A stretch of 34,503 nucleotides of DNA from a virus: IMG/VR virus record IMGVR_UViG_3300032180_000024, positions 1 to 34,503 of that record; one strand, 5' to 3'. Below are positions 14,051 through 22,600 of the stretch, piece after piece (position 1 is the stretch's first letter; every line of letters begins with the position of its first letter). A program made the translations under genes and the position numbers. Under the pieces are notes generated by a model, which searched no databases, was not told where the DNA came from, and saw only the letters and a program-made list of their open reading frames with translations.

Positions 14051-14599
14051 TCAGCCGTTGAAGTGGTACGGGTTCCCCTGGGACTGGAGGTACTGCATGA
14101 GCGCCTCCGGCGTCTGCGCGTTACGCATTTGCGAGATCTGCTCGGCGTCGGAACCCTGCGGGGCCGCCGCCTGACCGCCCATTCCCTGGAGCTGCTGAAG
14201 AGCTGCCTGGCCTTCGGCCGGAACGGTAGAAGCTGCTGCGCCACCCTGTCCCTGCGCCTGGCCCGCTCCCGACGTATCGGTGGGCATCTTGGCGAGGTAC
14301 TGGCCGTTGCTGTTCAGCCACTCGTCCAGCTTTGCGGGATCCCCGCCGTAGAGGGTTGCCACCCCACGGTCGTATCCCTTGGCCTGAAGTTCATCGGCGA
14401 TCCGATTCTGGCGGCGCTCGGCCGCCAGCTCGGCGTTCTGTTCCATGACCGCCTTGAGCTGCTCCTCCACCTTCTTGAGGTGGTCGCGCAGCGGGTTGCC
14501 CGACTGGGCTCCCTGCGGTGCGCCAAGAGCGCTCGGGTCGACCGGATTTCCATCCTGGTCGAAGAGATCGCCGTTGTAGTACCCCATGCCACCGCTCAT
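14051..14599 (-). CDS. capsid scaffolding protein
   Basis: A 182-residue protein from ATG at 14599, after GGGAGAAG. It is highly polar: a charged coiled-coil segment (DHLKKVEEQLKAVMEQNAEL) is followed by RRQNRIADELQAKGYDRGV, a Gln/Gly/Ala-rich linker, and a C-terminal helix (ALMQYLQSQGNPYHFNG) of the type that binds capsid. Length, composition and place just before the capsid gene fit a scaffold that is lost during maturation. A longer reading upstream overlaps the leader and lacks a binding site. Confidence 0.8.
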   Translation of the reverse strand: MSGGMGYYNGDLFDQDGNPVDPSALGAPQGAQSGNPLRDHLKKVEEQLKAVMEQNAELAAERRQNRIADELQAKGYDRGVATLYGGDPAKLDEWLNSNGQYLAKMPTDTSGAGQAQGQGGAAASTVPAEGQAALQQLQGMGGQAAAPQGSDAEQISQMRNAQTPEALMQYLQSQGNPYHFNG

Positions 14600-14728
14600 T
14601 TCGAGCTTCTCCCTTGTCGGCCAGTCCCGCCCCGGGGAGGGCGGTCGCTCCGTCCTGGACTTCAGCGAGAAGGGGCCAGGCGATCCTTCCCGAACATCGT
14701 TAAGGAATGTACCCCATTGCAAACCAAA
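14600..14728 (-). other. leader between terminator and scaffold gene
   Basis: About 130 bases with no gene. Because a terminator lies just upstream on the minus strand, a promoter for the scaffold-capsid block is expected here. TTGCAA at 14717-14722 is the only -35-like hexamer I see, and no convincing -10 follows at 16-18 bases. A phage-specific promoter or read-through of the terminator remains possible. Confidence 0.3.
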
Positions 14729-14756
14729 GGGACCCGTATCCCCCGATACGGGTCCC
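14721..14756 (-). terminator. strong hairpin terminator downstream of the tRNA
   Basis: A perfect 12-bp stem (GGGACCCGTATC, loop of four, complement at 14745-14756) followed on the minus strand by CTTTGGTTT. It lies between the tRNA and the scaffold gene and would reduce or end transcripts coming from the portal/internal-protein side, separating them from capsid expression. Confidence 0.8.
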
Positions 14757-14838
14757 GATGTCAGCGCCAGAGATCAAGATCGGCGGCGGGGTTATTTCCC
14801 AAATGAAGTACCCGCAGCCATGCGCACCTGGCTCTTCG

Positions 14839-14913
14839 TTGCGCCGACGGGATTTGAACCACGTGACCTCTGGGTTATGAGCCCAGCGAGCTACCGAGCT
14901 GCTCCACAGCGCT
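14839..14913 (-). tRNA. tRNA-Met(CAU), initiator-like
   Basis: A 75-base cloverleaf with anticodon CAU in loop CTCATAA. The D stem is GAGC/GCTC and the anticodon stem is CTGGG/CCCAG. Three features of bacterial initiator tRNA are present: an unpaired 1-72 position (A and A), A11-U24 in the D stem, and three G-C pairs (29-31 with 39-41). From memory, bases 8-48 match the Streptomyces fMet tRNA. The acceptor stem (AGCGCTG/CGGCGCA) does not, and the T stem pairs only with one bulged T (ACG-T-GG with CCCGT). No CCA is encoded. Activity is uncertain because of the bulge. Confidence 0.8.
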
Positions 14914-14930
14914 GGAACGAAGGTAGCCGA

Positions 14931-16154
14931 CTATGTCTGCTGGAAGCCAGTGGAAAGACCGCCGGGCGAGGATCCGCCGAACCCGGAGAACAGGGCTCGC
15001 TCCTGCGAGGCGAGGTACTTGCGCCGGTTGGTGGGGGCCTGGGCGAGCGCCGTCTCGTTGCCGCCAAGGGTGTTGCCCATGATCAGGTCGCGCTCCAGCT
15101 CGCTCTGGGAGAACGTCTCGCCGTAGCGAGCGGCGATGGCCTGGATGTTCGGCAGCGCCTCCGCAACGGCTTGGAAGCCCTGGCTCACGGCTGCCTGAGA
15201 CAGCCCCGAGGTCACCATGTCCTCAAGGTTCCCGGAGAGCCCCAGACCCCGCTTCAGCGCCTCACCTCCGAAGGCTGCGGCTTGCGCCTGCTTCTGAAGG
15301 ATCGGCAGCGCCGTCTTGGCGTCGATGAAGTACGCCAGCACATGGCTGTCGTCCACGCCATAGAGCTGCTTGAGCGCTTCCTTCTCGAAGGGGTTGGCCT
15401 GCATGGTCTTCTGGACCGCCAGGTCTACGCGGCCCTTGACCTCGGTCGGCGAGGTGTCACCTGCGATCCACTTCGTGAAGTCGGTGGGCGAGTCGTAGAA
15501 CCCCTTGGGCAGACCTGCGTCCTGCATGATCTGCCGATACGCCTGCTCGGTGGACAGGTACTCCGCAGGGGAGAGCACCGGCAGGCCCGCGGCAACGCGT
15601 GCCTGGTTGCCCGCGAAGCGCGTCTTGTACTCACTGGTGTCCTGAAGCATCAGCGAGATGACGTCCGCACCGTAACCCTGCTTGGCGAACTCGTAGATCT
15701 TGGGCGCGAGCGAGCCCAGCCCGTAGTTGTTGAACATGGCCTGAAGGGCCGCGTAGGCGTTGCGGCTCTCGCCGGTGAGCAGCTTTTCGTACTGCCCCGA
15801 GACCTCGTAGACCTTGTTCTGAAGGTCCCCCGTCTGCCCCTGGGCTGTGGTGATGGCCTTGTTGGCGTTCGCGAGGCCCTTCTGGGCCCCCGCGAGCTGC
15901 GCCTGGAGAGTTGCCTTCTGGGCCCAGTTCAGCTTCTTGTTCTTGAGCTGCTGCTGGTAACGCCGGATCTGGGCGTTGTAGCCCTTCACGGCATTCTGGC
16001 CACCGCTGATAGTGGCCTTGTTCTTGCCCAGCGCCGCGTTGGCAGCGTCGATGCTTCCCTGGCTCACAGAAGAGCCGGGCGGGTTGAACTGACCGGCGAA
16101 CGAGCCGGGGATGAAGTTGCCTTGGTCGTCGTAGTACCCAGCCGGGGTCGTCAT
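14931..16154 (-). CDS. internal virion protein
   Basis: A 407-residue protein with AGGAGGTGAGCTGAC before ATG. It begins MTTPAGYYDDQGNFIPGSF. A long Gln/Ala/Lys-rich helical stretch follows (IRRYQQQLKNKKLNWAQKAT), then YGLGSLAPKIYEFAKQGYG and ISLMLQDTSEYKTRFAG. The last part roughly echoes the order of elements in the repeat domain of the two neighbouring hydrolase-bearing proteins, so all three may be related ejection proteins. The C-terminus has RRKYLASQERALFSGFGG. Probably carried in the head and ejected with DNA. Confidence 0.6.
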   Translation of the reverse strand: MTTPAGYYDDQGNFIPGSFAGQFNPPGSSVSQGSIDAANAALGKNKATISGGQNAVKGYNAQIRRYQQQLKNKKLNWAQKATLQAQLAGAQKGLANANKAITTAQGQTGDLQNKVYEVSGQYEKLLTGESRNAYAALQAMFNNYGLGSLAPKIYEFAKQGYGADVISLMLQDTSEYKTRFAGNQARVAAGLPVLSPAEYLSTEQAYRQIMQDAGLPKGFYDSPTDFTKWIAGDTSPTEVKGRVDLAVQKTMQANPFEKEALKQLYGVDDSHVLAYFIDAKTALPILQKQAQAAAFGGEALKRGLGLSGNLEDMVTSGLSQAAVSQGFQAVAEALPNIQAIAARYGETFSQSELERDLIMGNTLGGNETALAQAPTNRRKYLASQERALFSGFGGSSPGGLSTGFQQT

Positions 16155-16167
16155 GTCAGCTCACCTC

Positions 16168-17448
16168 CTAAAAGCTAAGTCCGAAATCCTGTGCGACCTT
16201 GTGAGCCACAGAGAACATGCTCTCGCGAGCGTTGTTGGTCTGCTTCCACAGCGGATCCGACCGCAGGTCGTTCTCGAACTGCCACAGCGGGTACTGCGTA
16301 CCGGACGCGGTACCAGTCTGCTTCGCCGTCATGGCCTTGCTGACCCACTTGTTGCTGAGGTCGATGTCCGTGGAGGGCAACTCCAAGATGTTGGCTACCG
16401 AAGAGATGTAGGGCTGGGCCAGGTCCATGGCGTTCTGGCCCGCCTTGATCTGGTCGGCGAAGGACGAGTACTTCGCCGCCGCCTGGTTGCGGATGTACCC
16501 CTGGAGCGTCTCCAGAGATGTCTTGCCCGCCATCATCGACCGGATGTTGGACTGGAACCAGGTCTTCGCGAACGTCAGGCCGTTGTTGTAGGTGAGCTGG
16601 AAAAGCTGATCGTAGGCCTCTCCCGCCTCGCCCCACATCTGGTCACCGTGCATGCTGACCTGGCCGCCGAAGTAAGCCTTGATGCGCGCGTCGTCCCAGC
16701 CGTCGCGCATGGCGTACATGATCGCCCTGTTCAGGGCGTTGGTCGGCTTCCCGTCCTTCATGATCTGGTTGCCGAAGCCGACCGACACGGCAAGCTGGTT
16801 CAGCTTGTACATGGAGGCCGAGTACTTCTGCTTATAGGTGGCCGGGTCGCCACTCATCAGCAGAATGAACTGACGTGTCTGGTCGGGGACCGTGCGCCAC
16901 CAGTTGCTGTTCTTCAGGTGCGCTGTGAACAGCGTGGAATCCCAGCCCTCAGAGAGGGCCTGGCTCACGAGACCCTTCAGCTCTTTGTTGGACTTCAGGA
17001 GTCCCGCCGTCAGGCCGAACTGCGTGGCCAGGGTGTCCATGTCCAGCTTGGGCGTCACGGCTCCTACGGAGAACGTGCCGCCTGCACCGCTGTCAGTCAC
17101 GGACGCACCCCCAGAGCCGCCGTAGTACTGCTTGTAAGCTCCGCTCCCGTACGTGGACCACGGACCCCAGTTCTTCCCCCCGTTGGACATCTTGTACGCG
17201 ACCTTGGCGTTGGTCAGCGCGTCATAGAGGGCGTCGTTACTGGACAGTCCGTACCGAGCCCGACGTTCCGGACCCATGCCGCCCAGCATGTTGATTTGGA
17301 AGAGGCCGTACGAGTTGTCACCCGTACCCGCGTTGCCGTTGTGGGCACGGGCGTTTCCGCCCGACTCCGCCATGGCGATGGCATAGGCCATCTTCAGGCC
17401 TTCGCCCTTGAATCCGGCCTGCTGAAGGATGCTCATCAGGGACGCCAC
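16168..17448 (-). CDS. internal virion protein with lytic transglycosylase (SLT) domain
   Basis: A 426-residue protein from GTG at 17448, overlapping the preceding stop by one base. Residues 1-110 form a goose-lysozyme/SLT-like domain: AYAIAMAESGGN (catalytic Glu28) followed by SYGLFQINMLGG and AYKMSNGGKNWGPWSTYG. It would cut the glycan strands of host peptidoglycan during genome entry. From about residue 140 it carries a helical domain (EGWDSTLFTAHLKNSNWW) shared with the NlpC/P60 protein encoded just before it. The two differ only in their N-terminal enzyme. Confidence 0.8.
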   Translation of the reverse strand: MASLMSILQQAGFKGEGLKMAYAIAMAESGGNARAHNGNAGTGDNSYGLFQINMLGGMGPERRARYGLSSNDALYDALTNAKVAYKMSNGGKNWGPWSTYGSGAYKQYYGGSGGASVTDSGAGGTFSVGAVTPKLDMDTLATQFGLTAGLLKSNKELKGLVSQALSEGWDSTLFTAHLKNSNWWRTVPDQTRQFILLMSGDPATYKQKYSASMYKLNQLAVSVGFGNQIMKDGKPTNALNRAIMYAMRDGWDDARIKAYFGGQVSMHGDQMWGEAGEAYDQLFQLTYNNGLTFAKTWFQSNIRSMMAGKTSLETLQGYIRNQAAAKYSSFADQIKAGQNAMDLAQPYISSVANILELPSTDIDLSNKWVSKAMTAKQTGTASGTQYPLWQFENDLRSDPLWKQTNNARESMFSVAHKVAQDFGLSF

Positions 17449-18788
17449 TACGTCACCAGCCCCATGTCCTTGAGCACCTGCTTGCCGATGCCCATCACGG
17501 TTCCCTGCGCGTTCGTGGTGCGGCTCCAGTCCGGCGTCGATCGGAGCATGTTGGTGAAGTCGGTCAGGGTCATGGGCGACGGCTTCCCGTCCTGCCCGGC
17601 CTGGTTCAGGGCGGCTTTGATCTTCGGGTTGAACATGTCGACGTCCGTGTCCGGCACCTCAAGCGTGTCGGCATAGGCCTGGACATAGGGCTCGGCGATG
17701 TCCTTCATGGACACGCCTGCCTCGATCTGGTCGGCATAGCCGGGATACGCGCCCATGGCCAGCCCCCGGATGTTGGCCACCTCCTTCTCCATGGTGGAGA
17801 CGCCGCGCGTGACGTACGCGGCGGAGTTCTTCAGCGACTGCTCCGACATGGAGACGCCGTTGTCGTAGGCCGTGGTCTTGAGCTGCTGGTAGGCCTGGCC
17901 TGCCATGCCGCCAAGAACGTGCTTGGAGTTGAAGTCGACGTACTGCCCCAGAAAATTCTGGATCTGGGCATCCTCCCACCCCAGGTGCAGGATGTTCTTA
18001 GCCAACTTGTCCTTGGTGCCGGACGACATGATCGCGCCCATCTTGGTCGCGAGCTGGTCCACCGCCGCCCGGTTGGCTGCAAGCTGAGCCTTATAGGTGG
18101 CCGGGTCCTGTTTGGCCATGACCGACGCCTTGCGCTGCGCGTCGGACGTGGTCTGCCACCACTTGGAGTTCTTCAGGTGGGCGGTGAAAAGATCGCTGTC
18201 CCACTGCTCTGTCGTCGCCTGCGCCAGCAGCCTCTTCAGCTCGGGCACCGAGTTCATGAAGGCCACCGAGTAGCCGTAGGTCTCGGCGAGTTCGTCCTTG
18301 GACTTGCGCACCGCCTCCCCTCCACCGGAGAAGGTGGAGGGGTCAATCGCGCCGATGGCGGAAGAGGTGCCCTGGAGGCCACTGTGCGCCCCAGCCACGC
18401 CGGGGATGCGGCGGATGCCCATCAGGCGGTCGCCATAGTACGAATCAGTAAGCGAGGAGATCTGTACGGGCTTGCCCAGGGTCGGGGCGTGGATGAACTT
18501 GCCGTTGCCCAGGTAGATCCCGACATGGTCGGGTCCCTTCTTCGACCTGTCGGTGTCGAAGAAGACCAGGTCTCCCACGTTCATCTTGCTGCGGCTCACG
18601 GCCGCGCCGATACCGATCTGCTCGTAGGTGACGCGCGGCAGTTCGATTCCGAACTGCTTGAAGACCTGCTGCACCAGGCCCGAGCAGTCCACCCCGGCGA
18701 TCAGGTTGTTACCGCCCCACACATAGGGGGTCCCGAGCGCCTTCTTCGCGGCGGCGGCAATCGCGTCACCGGGGACCAGAAGTGTCAT
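17448..18788 (-). CDS. internal virion protein with NlpC/P60 peptidase domain
   Basis: A 446-residue protein, ATGA-coupled to the preceding gene. Residues 1-110 are an NlpC/P60 domain: GVDCSGLVQQVF (Cys35), DHVGIYLG (His88) and KFIHAP (His100) form the catalytic triad, with GTPYVWGG before it. It would cut peptide stems of the wall. The rest is the same helical domain as in the transglycosylase protein (EQWDSDLFTAHLKNSKWW, YADQIEAGVSMKDIAEPYV). It probably acts during DNA ejection through the thick actinobacterial wall. Confidence 0.85.
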   Translation of the reverse strand: MTLLVPGDAIAAAAKKALGTPYVWGGNNLIAGVDCSGLVQQVFKQFGIELPRVTYEQIGIGAAVSRSKMNVGDLVFFDTDRSKKGPDHVGIYLGNGKFIHAPTLGKPVQISSLTDSYYGDRLMGIRRIPGVAGAHSGLQGTSSAIGAIDPSTFSGGGEAVRKSKDELAETYGYSVAFMNSVPELKRLLAQATTEQWDSDLFTAHLKNSKWWQTTSDAQRKASVMAKQDPATYKAQLAANRAAVDQLATKMGAIMSSGTKDKLAKNILHLGWEDAQIQNFLGQYVDFNSKHVLGGMAGQAYQQLKTTAYDNGVSMSEQSLKNSAAYVTRGVSTMEKEVANIRGLAMGAYPGYADQIEAGVSMKDIAEPYVQAYADTLEVPDTDVDMFNPKIKAALNQAGQDGKPSPMTLTDFTNMLRSTPDWSRTTNAQGTVMGIGKQVLKDMGLVT

Positions 18789-19684
18789 CCGATCCCCCCG
18801 TACGGGTTGTTGAAGATGGCGCTCTCCAGGGCGTTCTGATAGGTCGTCGCCGCCTGGATCGCCCCGTACTCCTTGTTGCCCTTGATCTGCTGCGTCGCCA
18901 AGTACTGCTTGGCGTCGGCACCGAAGCCGCCAGTCGACTTGTTGGTCTGGCCGATTGCCTCGCCTGTATTCATGTCGTACTCGGTGGTCGTGTTGGTGAC
19001 CACCGGGGAGTTCTGCTCGGCATTGGTCAGGGCGCTGGCGAACTGCCCCATCTCGCCCTTGCCGGGGTCCCGGTGCATGAGCTGCTGGAACAGCGAGGTA
19101 GCAATCGCCTTGGCCGTAGTCGGGTCGGTCAGGTCGATGGTCTTGGAGTAGGTGGTCTCGAACTGCGGCCCCTGATACTTGACCTCACCGGTCTGCGAGT
19201 TCACCAGGAACTTGCGACCGCCCCGGTACTGGGTCTGCCACACGCTTCCCGAACCCGTACGTCCTGCGGCCCCCAGGGGGCCAGAGGACAGGTAACTGTC
19301 CAGCACATCCATCGGAGTCACGTTCTGCTTGGCGGCAGTGAGCCCCGCCGACGCGTCGACCAGCTTCTTCCACAGGGCCTTGGCTTCCATGAAGCCCGCG
19401 TCCTCCTGGAGCTGCCCAGCGACAATGCCCTTGTTGACGAAGTCGCGTACCTGCTTTCCCGAGAAGCCGTTGAAAAGGCTGTACGCCTCGTTTAGGCCCA
19501 TCTTGATGGGCTGCCCCGCGATGAAGCCGTGACCTTCGGCGCGCACCTGGGGAGTGCCCATGTAGACCTGTCCGGCGGCAGCGGTCCCGGTGCCGCCCCC
19601 CGCCGCAAAGCGCTGCGCTCCCGCGTCCTCGCCCGAGGAGGACGAGGACGCGGATGGCCCTGGTGTGCCTGACAGGATCGCCAT
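18785..19684 (-). CDS. virion protein, unknown role
   Basis: A 299-residue protein starting with a low-complexity Ser/Gly segment and continuing MGTPQVRAEGHGFIAGQPI. It is mainly helical (FSGKQVRDFVNKGIVAGQLQ) with Gln- and Asn-rich parts. It overlaps the end of the giant protein gene (TAATG) and is coupled to the NlpC/P60 gene. No enzymatic motif is visible. The place in the block suggests an internal virion or ejection-complex partner. Confidence 0.6.
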   Translation of the reverse strand: MAILSGTPGPSASSSSSGEDAGAQRFAAGGGTGTAAAGQVYMGTPQVRAEGHGFIAGQPIKMGLNEAYSLFNGFSGKQVRDFVNKGIVAGQLQEDAGFMEAKALWKKLVDASAGLTAAKQNVTPMDVLDSYLSSGPLGAAGRTGSGSVWQTQYRGGRKFLVNSQTGEVKYQGPQFETTYSKTIDLTDPTTAKAIATSLFQQLMHRDPGKGEMGQFASALTNAEQNSPVVTNTTTEYDMNTGEAIGQTNKSTGGFGADAKQYLATQQIKGNKEYGAIQAATTYQNALESAIFNNPYGGIG

Positions 19685-22600
19685 TACTGGTTCGCCTCCT
19701 CTTGCTGCGCCATCATCTCTTCCACGTCCACGCTCATGTCGCGACTCAGGTAGCGATGGTAGAGATCTCCGAACTTAGTGTCCGCCTCGATCAGCGAGTC
19801 AACGAATGTGGCCCACTGATTGCGCAGGTCGGTGTTGGCCTGCGCCGCCATGGTGCTCGGCAGGCCTGCGGCCTTGCGCGCGTTCAACTCGCCCACCAGG
19901 GCCTTGCGGCCACCGAGGTACTGCTGGAGCATCTTCAGATCCGAGCGGCCCGGAACGTCCGCGAGTCGCGAGTTCGCGATCGACGTCAGGGCCGGGATCA
20001 GCCGGTCGTACTTGCGCCGGTCCTGGGTGAAGAAGTCCTTCGACCACTGCTCGTTGTAGTAGGGGTTCACCGAGCCGTCCGGGTAGAGCGGCTCGGCGTA
20101 CAGCGACGTATAGGCCTTCTTCTGCGCGGCGAAGTCCTCCGCGCCAGAGTCCGAGAAGGACTTGAAACCCGCGGCCGTGAGCTGCGAGGTGAGTGTGTTC
20201 ATGCGGGCCGTGTACTTGGCCCACCCCAGACGGCGCTGGTTCTCCTCCAGCGCCTGGTCCGCCGTCAGCTTGGTGCGCTGCATCTCCGCCCCACCGGGCG
20301 TGAGCGGGTTGTTGAGCTGGTAGGCGTACGCCTCCGGAGAGAAGGGGCCGTTGCCCTCCGGACCGATGATGAGGGACGCCAGCTCCGGGTTCTGGGCCAG
20401 CTCCTTGCGGTACTTCTGGGTCAACTCCACGGCCTTGTTGGTCGGCGGAATGCCGTTGGACTGCGAGGACTCCTGGGCGAACACGAAGTAGCTCTCGCCG
20501 TACCGACTCAGAAACTGGTCGTCCGCCGTCAGCGGGTTCTGCCGACGCAGAGAGTTGTACTGGTCCCGGTAGAACTGGAACGGATCCTTGCGGGTGGTGG
20601 CCACCGGCTGAAGAAAGCTGCTGGCAGCAGAGAAGAGCCAGTAGTCCCGCGTCTTGGAGGCCGCCTTCTCCTTCATGGAGCCGATCTCGGCCATGGTCGG
20701 CTGGCGGCCGTCATGGGCCTGCGTGAAGTCGTAGATCTCGCGCTGAAGGATCTGGAGCTTGATCTGCTGGTAGCGCTGATCCGTGGTGTCGATCGCCGTC
20801 ACGGCGTTGCGAACCACAGCCGGTAGTGCCATGGTCGCGGCGCGACCGAGGGCGTTGTCACCCAGGAGCGTCCCGCCCTGGACGCCATAGGGCAGGATGC
20901 TCAACTGCCGCGCCAGCTCCGCCGCGCGCGGCTTGTCCTTGACGAACTCGTTCACCGGGATCTGAACGATCGGGCCGACGCCCGGGTTGAACCAGGGGTC
21001 GCCCTGGGTCAGCATGTTCAGCGAGTTCTGGGACAGGTTGAGCTTGCCACCGGCCTCGGTGATGTTGAAGGCCTTGCCCAGCGGAGACTCCGCGACCCAC
21101 TTGGGGACGCGGGTGACGATGTACCGCTCGGACTTGGGCACCAGGCGCTTGGTGACCGTGGGCTTCTTCGAGTAGTCCGGCGTTCCGTCCGGCTTGAGCG
21201 GGTAGGTCGGGATGTAGGTGTATCCCTCGCCGTCGATGTGGTTGCCATCCATGTCCTGCATGGAGCCCAGGTACGCCGGGGCGTTGTAGAAGTTCGCTCC
21301 GTAGCCCACGATCTGGGGCTTGTCGGCAATGACCCGGCCCCAGCGCTGGAATGCCTCCGTGGTCGCCGAGAAGAACGGCGACAGGAACCGCATGGCCGCA
21401 GCCGCGTCTGAGCGGTGCGCGATGTCGAAGACCAGCCCACGGGTGTCGCGCAGGGCGAGCTGCCGCGCCTGGTGCGCGGTGCGCTCGATCTCCTCCACCG
21501 TGAAGTTCGCCCGGTTGTTCAGCTTGCGCTGGTTGACGATCTTCTTCAGGTGCCCCTCGTAGAACTGGTTGAAGAGGGGGTGCCGGGACATGCGGTTGGC
21601 CGGGATGGTGGCCGCCGTCTTGTAGAACTTCTCGATCACCCGGTCGAGCGCGCGAGCGTGATGAAGCTGGCTCTGACCCACCCGGCCGGTGTGTACGTCC
21701 GGCCGGTCCACCATGTTCGGCGTGGCCTTCTGAAGCCACGCAGGGGTGACCCCGTCGGGCTCCATCGCCTTCATGCGGATCTCAGGCGTGTGCAGGTACT
21801 GATCCACCTCGTACTTCGCGCTCTGCGCGATGTCGTCGGTGTCTAGCATCTTGGGCAGCCGACGCCGGTAGGCAATGCCCCGGGGGTCGGTCTTCAGCCA
21901 CTTGGCTGCATCCTCCGCCGTCTTGAGTTCCCCGCTGACCAGCATCTTCTGGAGCGGGTCCTGCATGATCTGATTGTTGATCGCGTGCGCCCATGCCTGG
22001 GCGTGCTTGACCGGGTCCTGGGCAGCGGAGATGCCCTGACCGCCGTGGTCAAAGGAGCGTTCCAGGTTGCCCTGCATAAGCTGCTTGTTCGTGGCGAACA
22101 GGTTGCCCACCGACTCGTCCGCGCTGACCAGCGCGCGGTGATAGTCGCCGGACTTCCCGCCGAACGCGGCGGGGAAGATCTTGCCGTCGATGTCGATGGC
22201 CTGACTGCCCTGAATAACCTTCTTCTGCTGCTCCGCGTACTGCGTCGCCTGGTGGGTCAGCATGTCGTGGTTGCGCTGAAGAAAGTCGCGCTGGTCCTGA
22301 AGATCCTTCAGGCGCTGCGTCTTGGTGGGCGACACGCCCCCCGTGTGTGTACGGGTGGCCTGCTTGAGCTGCTGCGCACGCTGCTTGGCGAACTGCCGAG
22401 TGGCCAGCGCCTTGGGGCTCACGTCGCCAGGGGCGAGAGCGTCCGCCTTCGCCTTCGCTGCGGCGTGCAGGCGCGTGGCCTTGCGCAGAGCGCCAGCCTG
22501 CGCAGCCGCCTGCGCCTGGAGGCGACCGCTCATGGAGCGGATCTGTGGATCCAGCAGCTTCATCTCGTCGGCGGCATGCTCTACGCCTGCCAGCGCGTTC

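Noticed and set aside
14839-14913. Attachment site (attP) in a tRNA-like core
   Set aside because: The whole cloverleaf is present rather than only a 3' half, and no integrase gene is visible in the window; kept only as an alternative for the tRNA.
19654-20826. A 390-codon plus-strand open frame opposite the giant virion protein
   Set aside because: Antisense shadow with Arg/Leu/Val/Gly repeats and no binding site.
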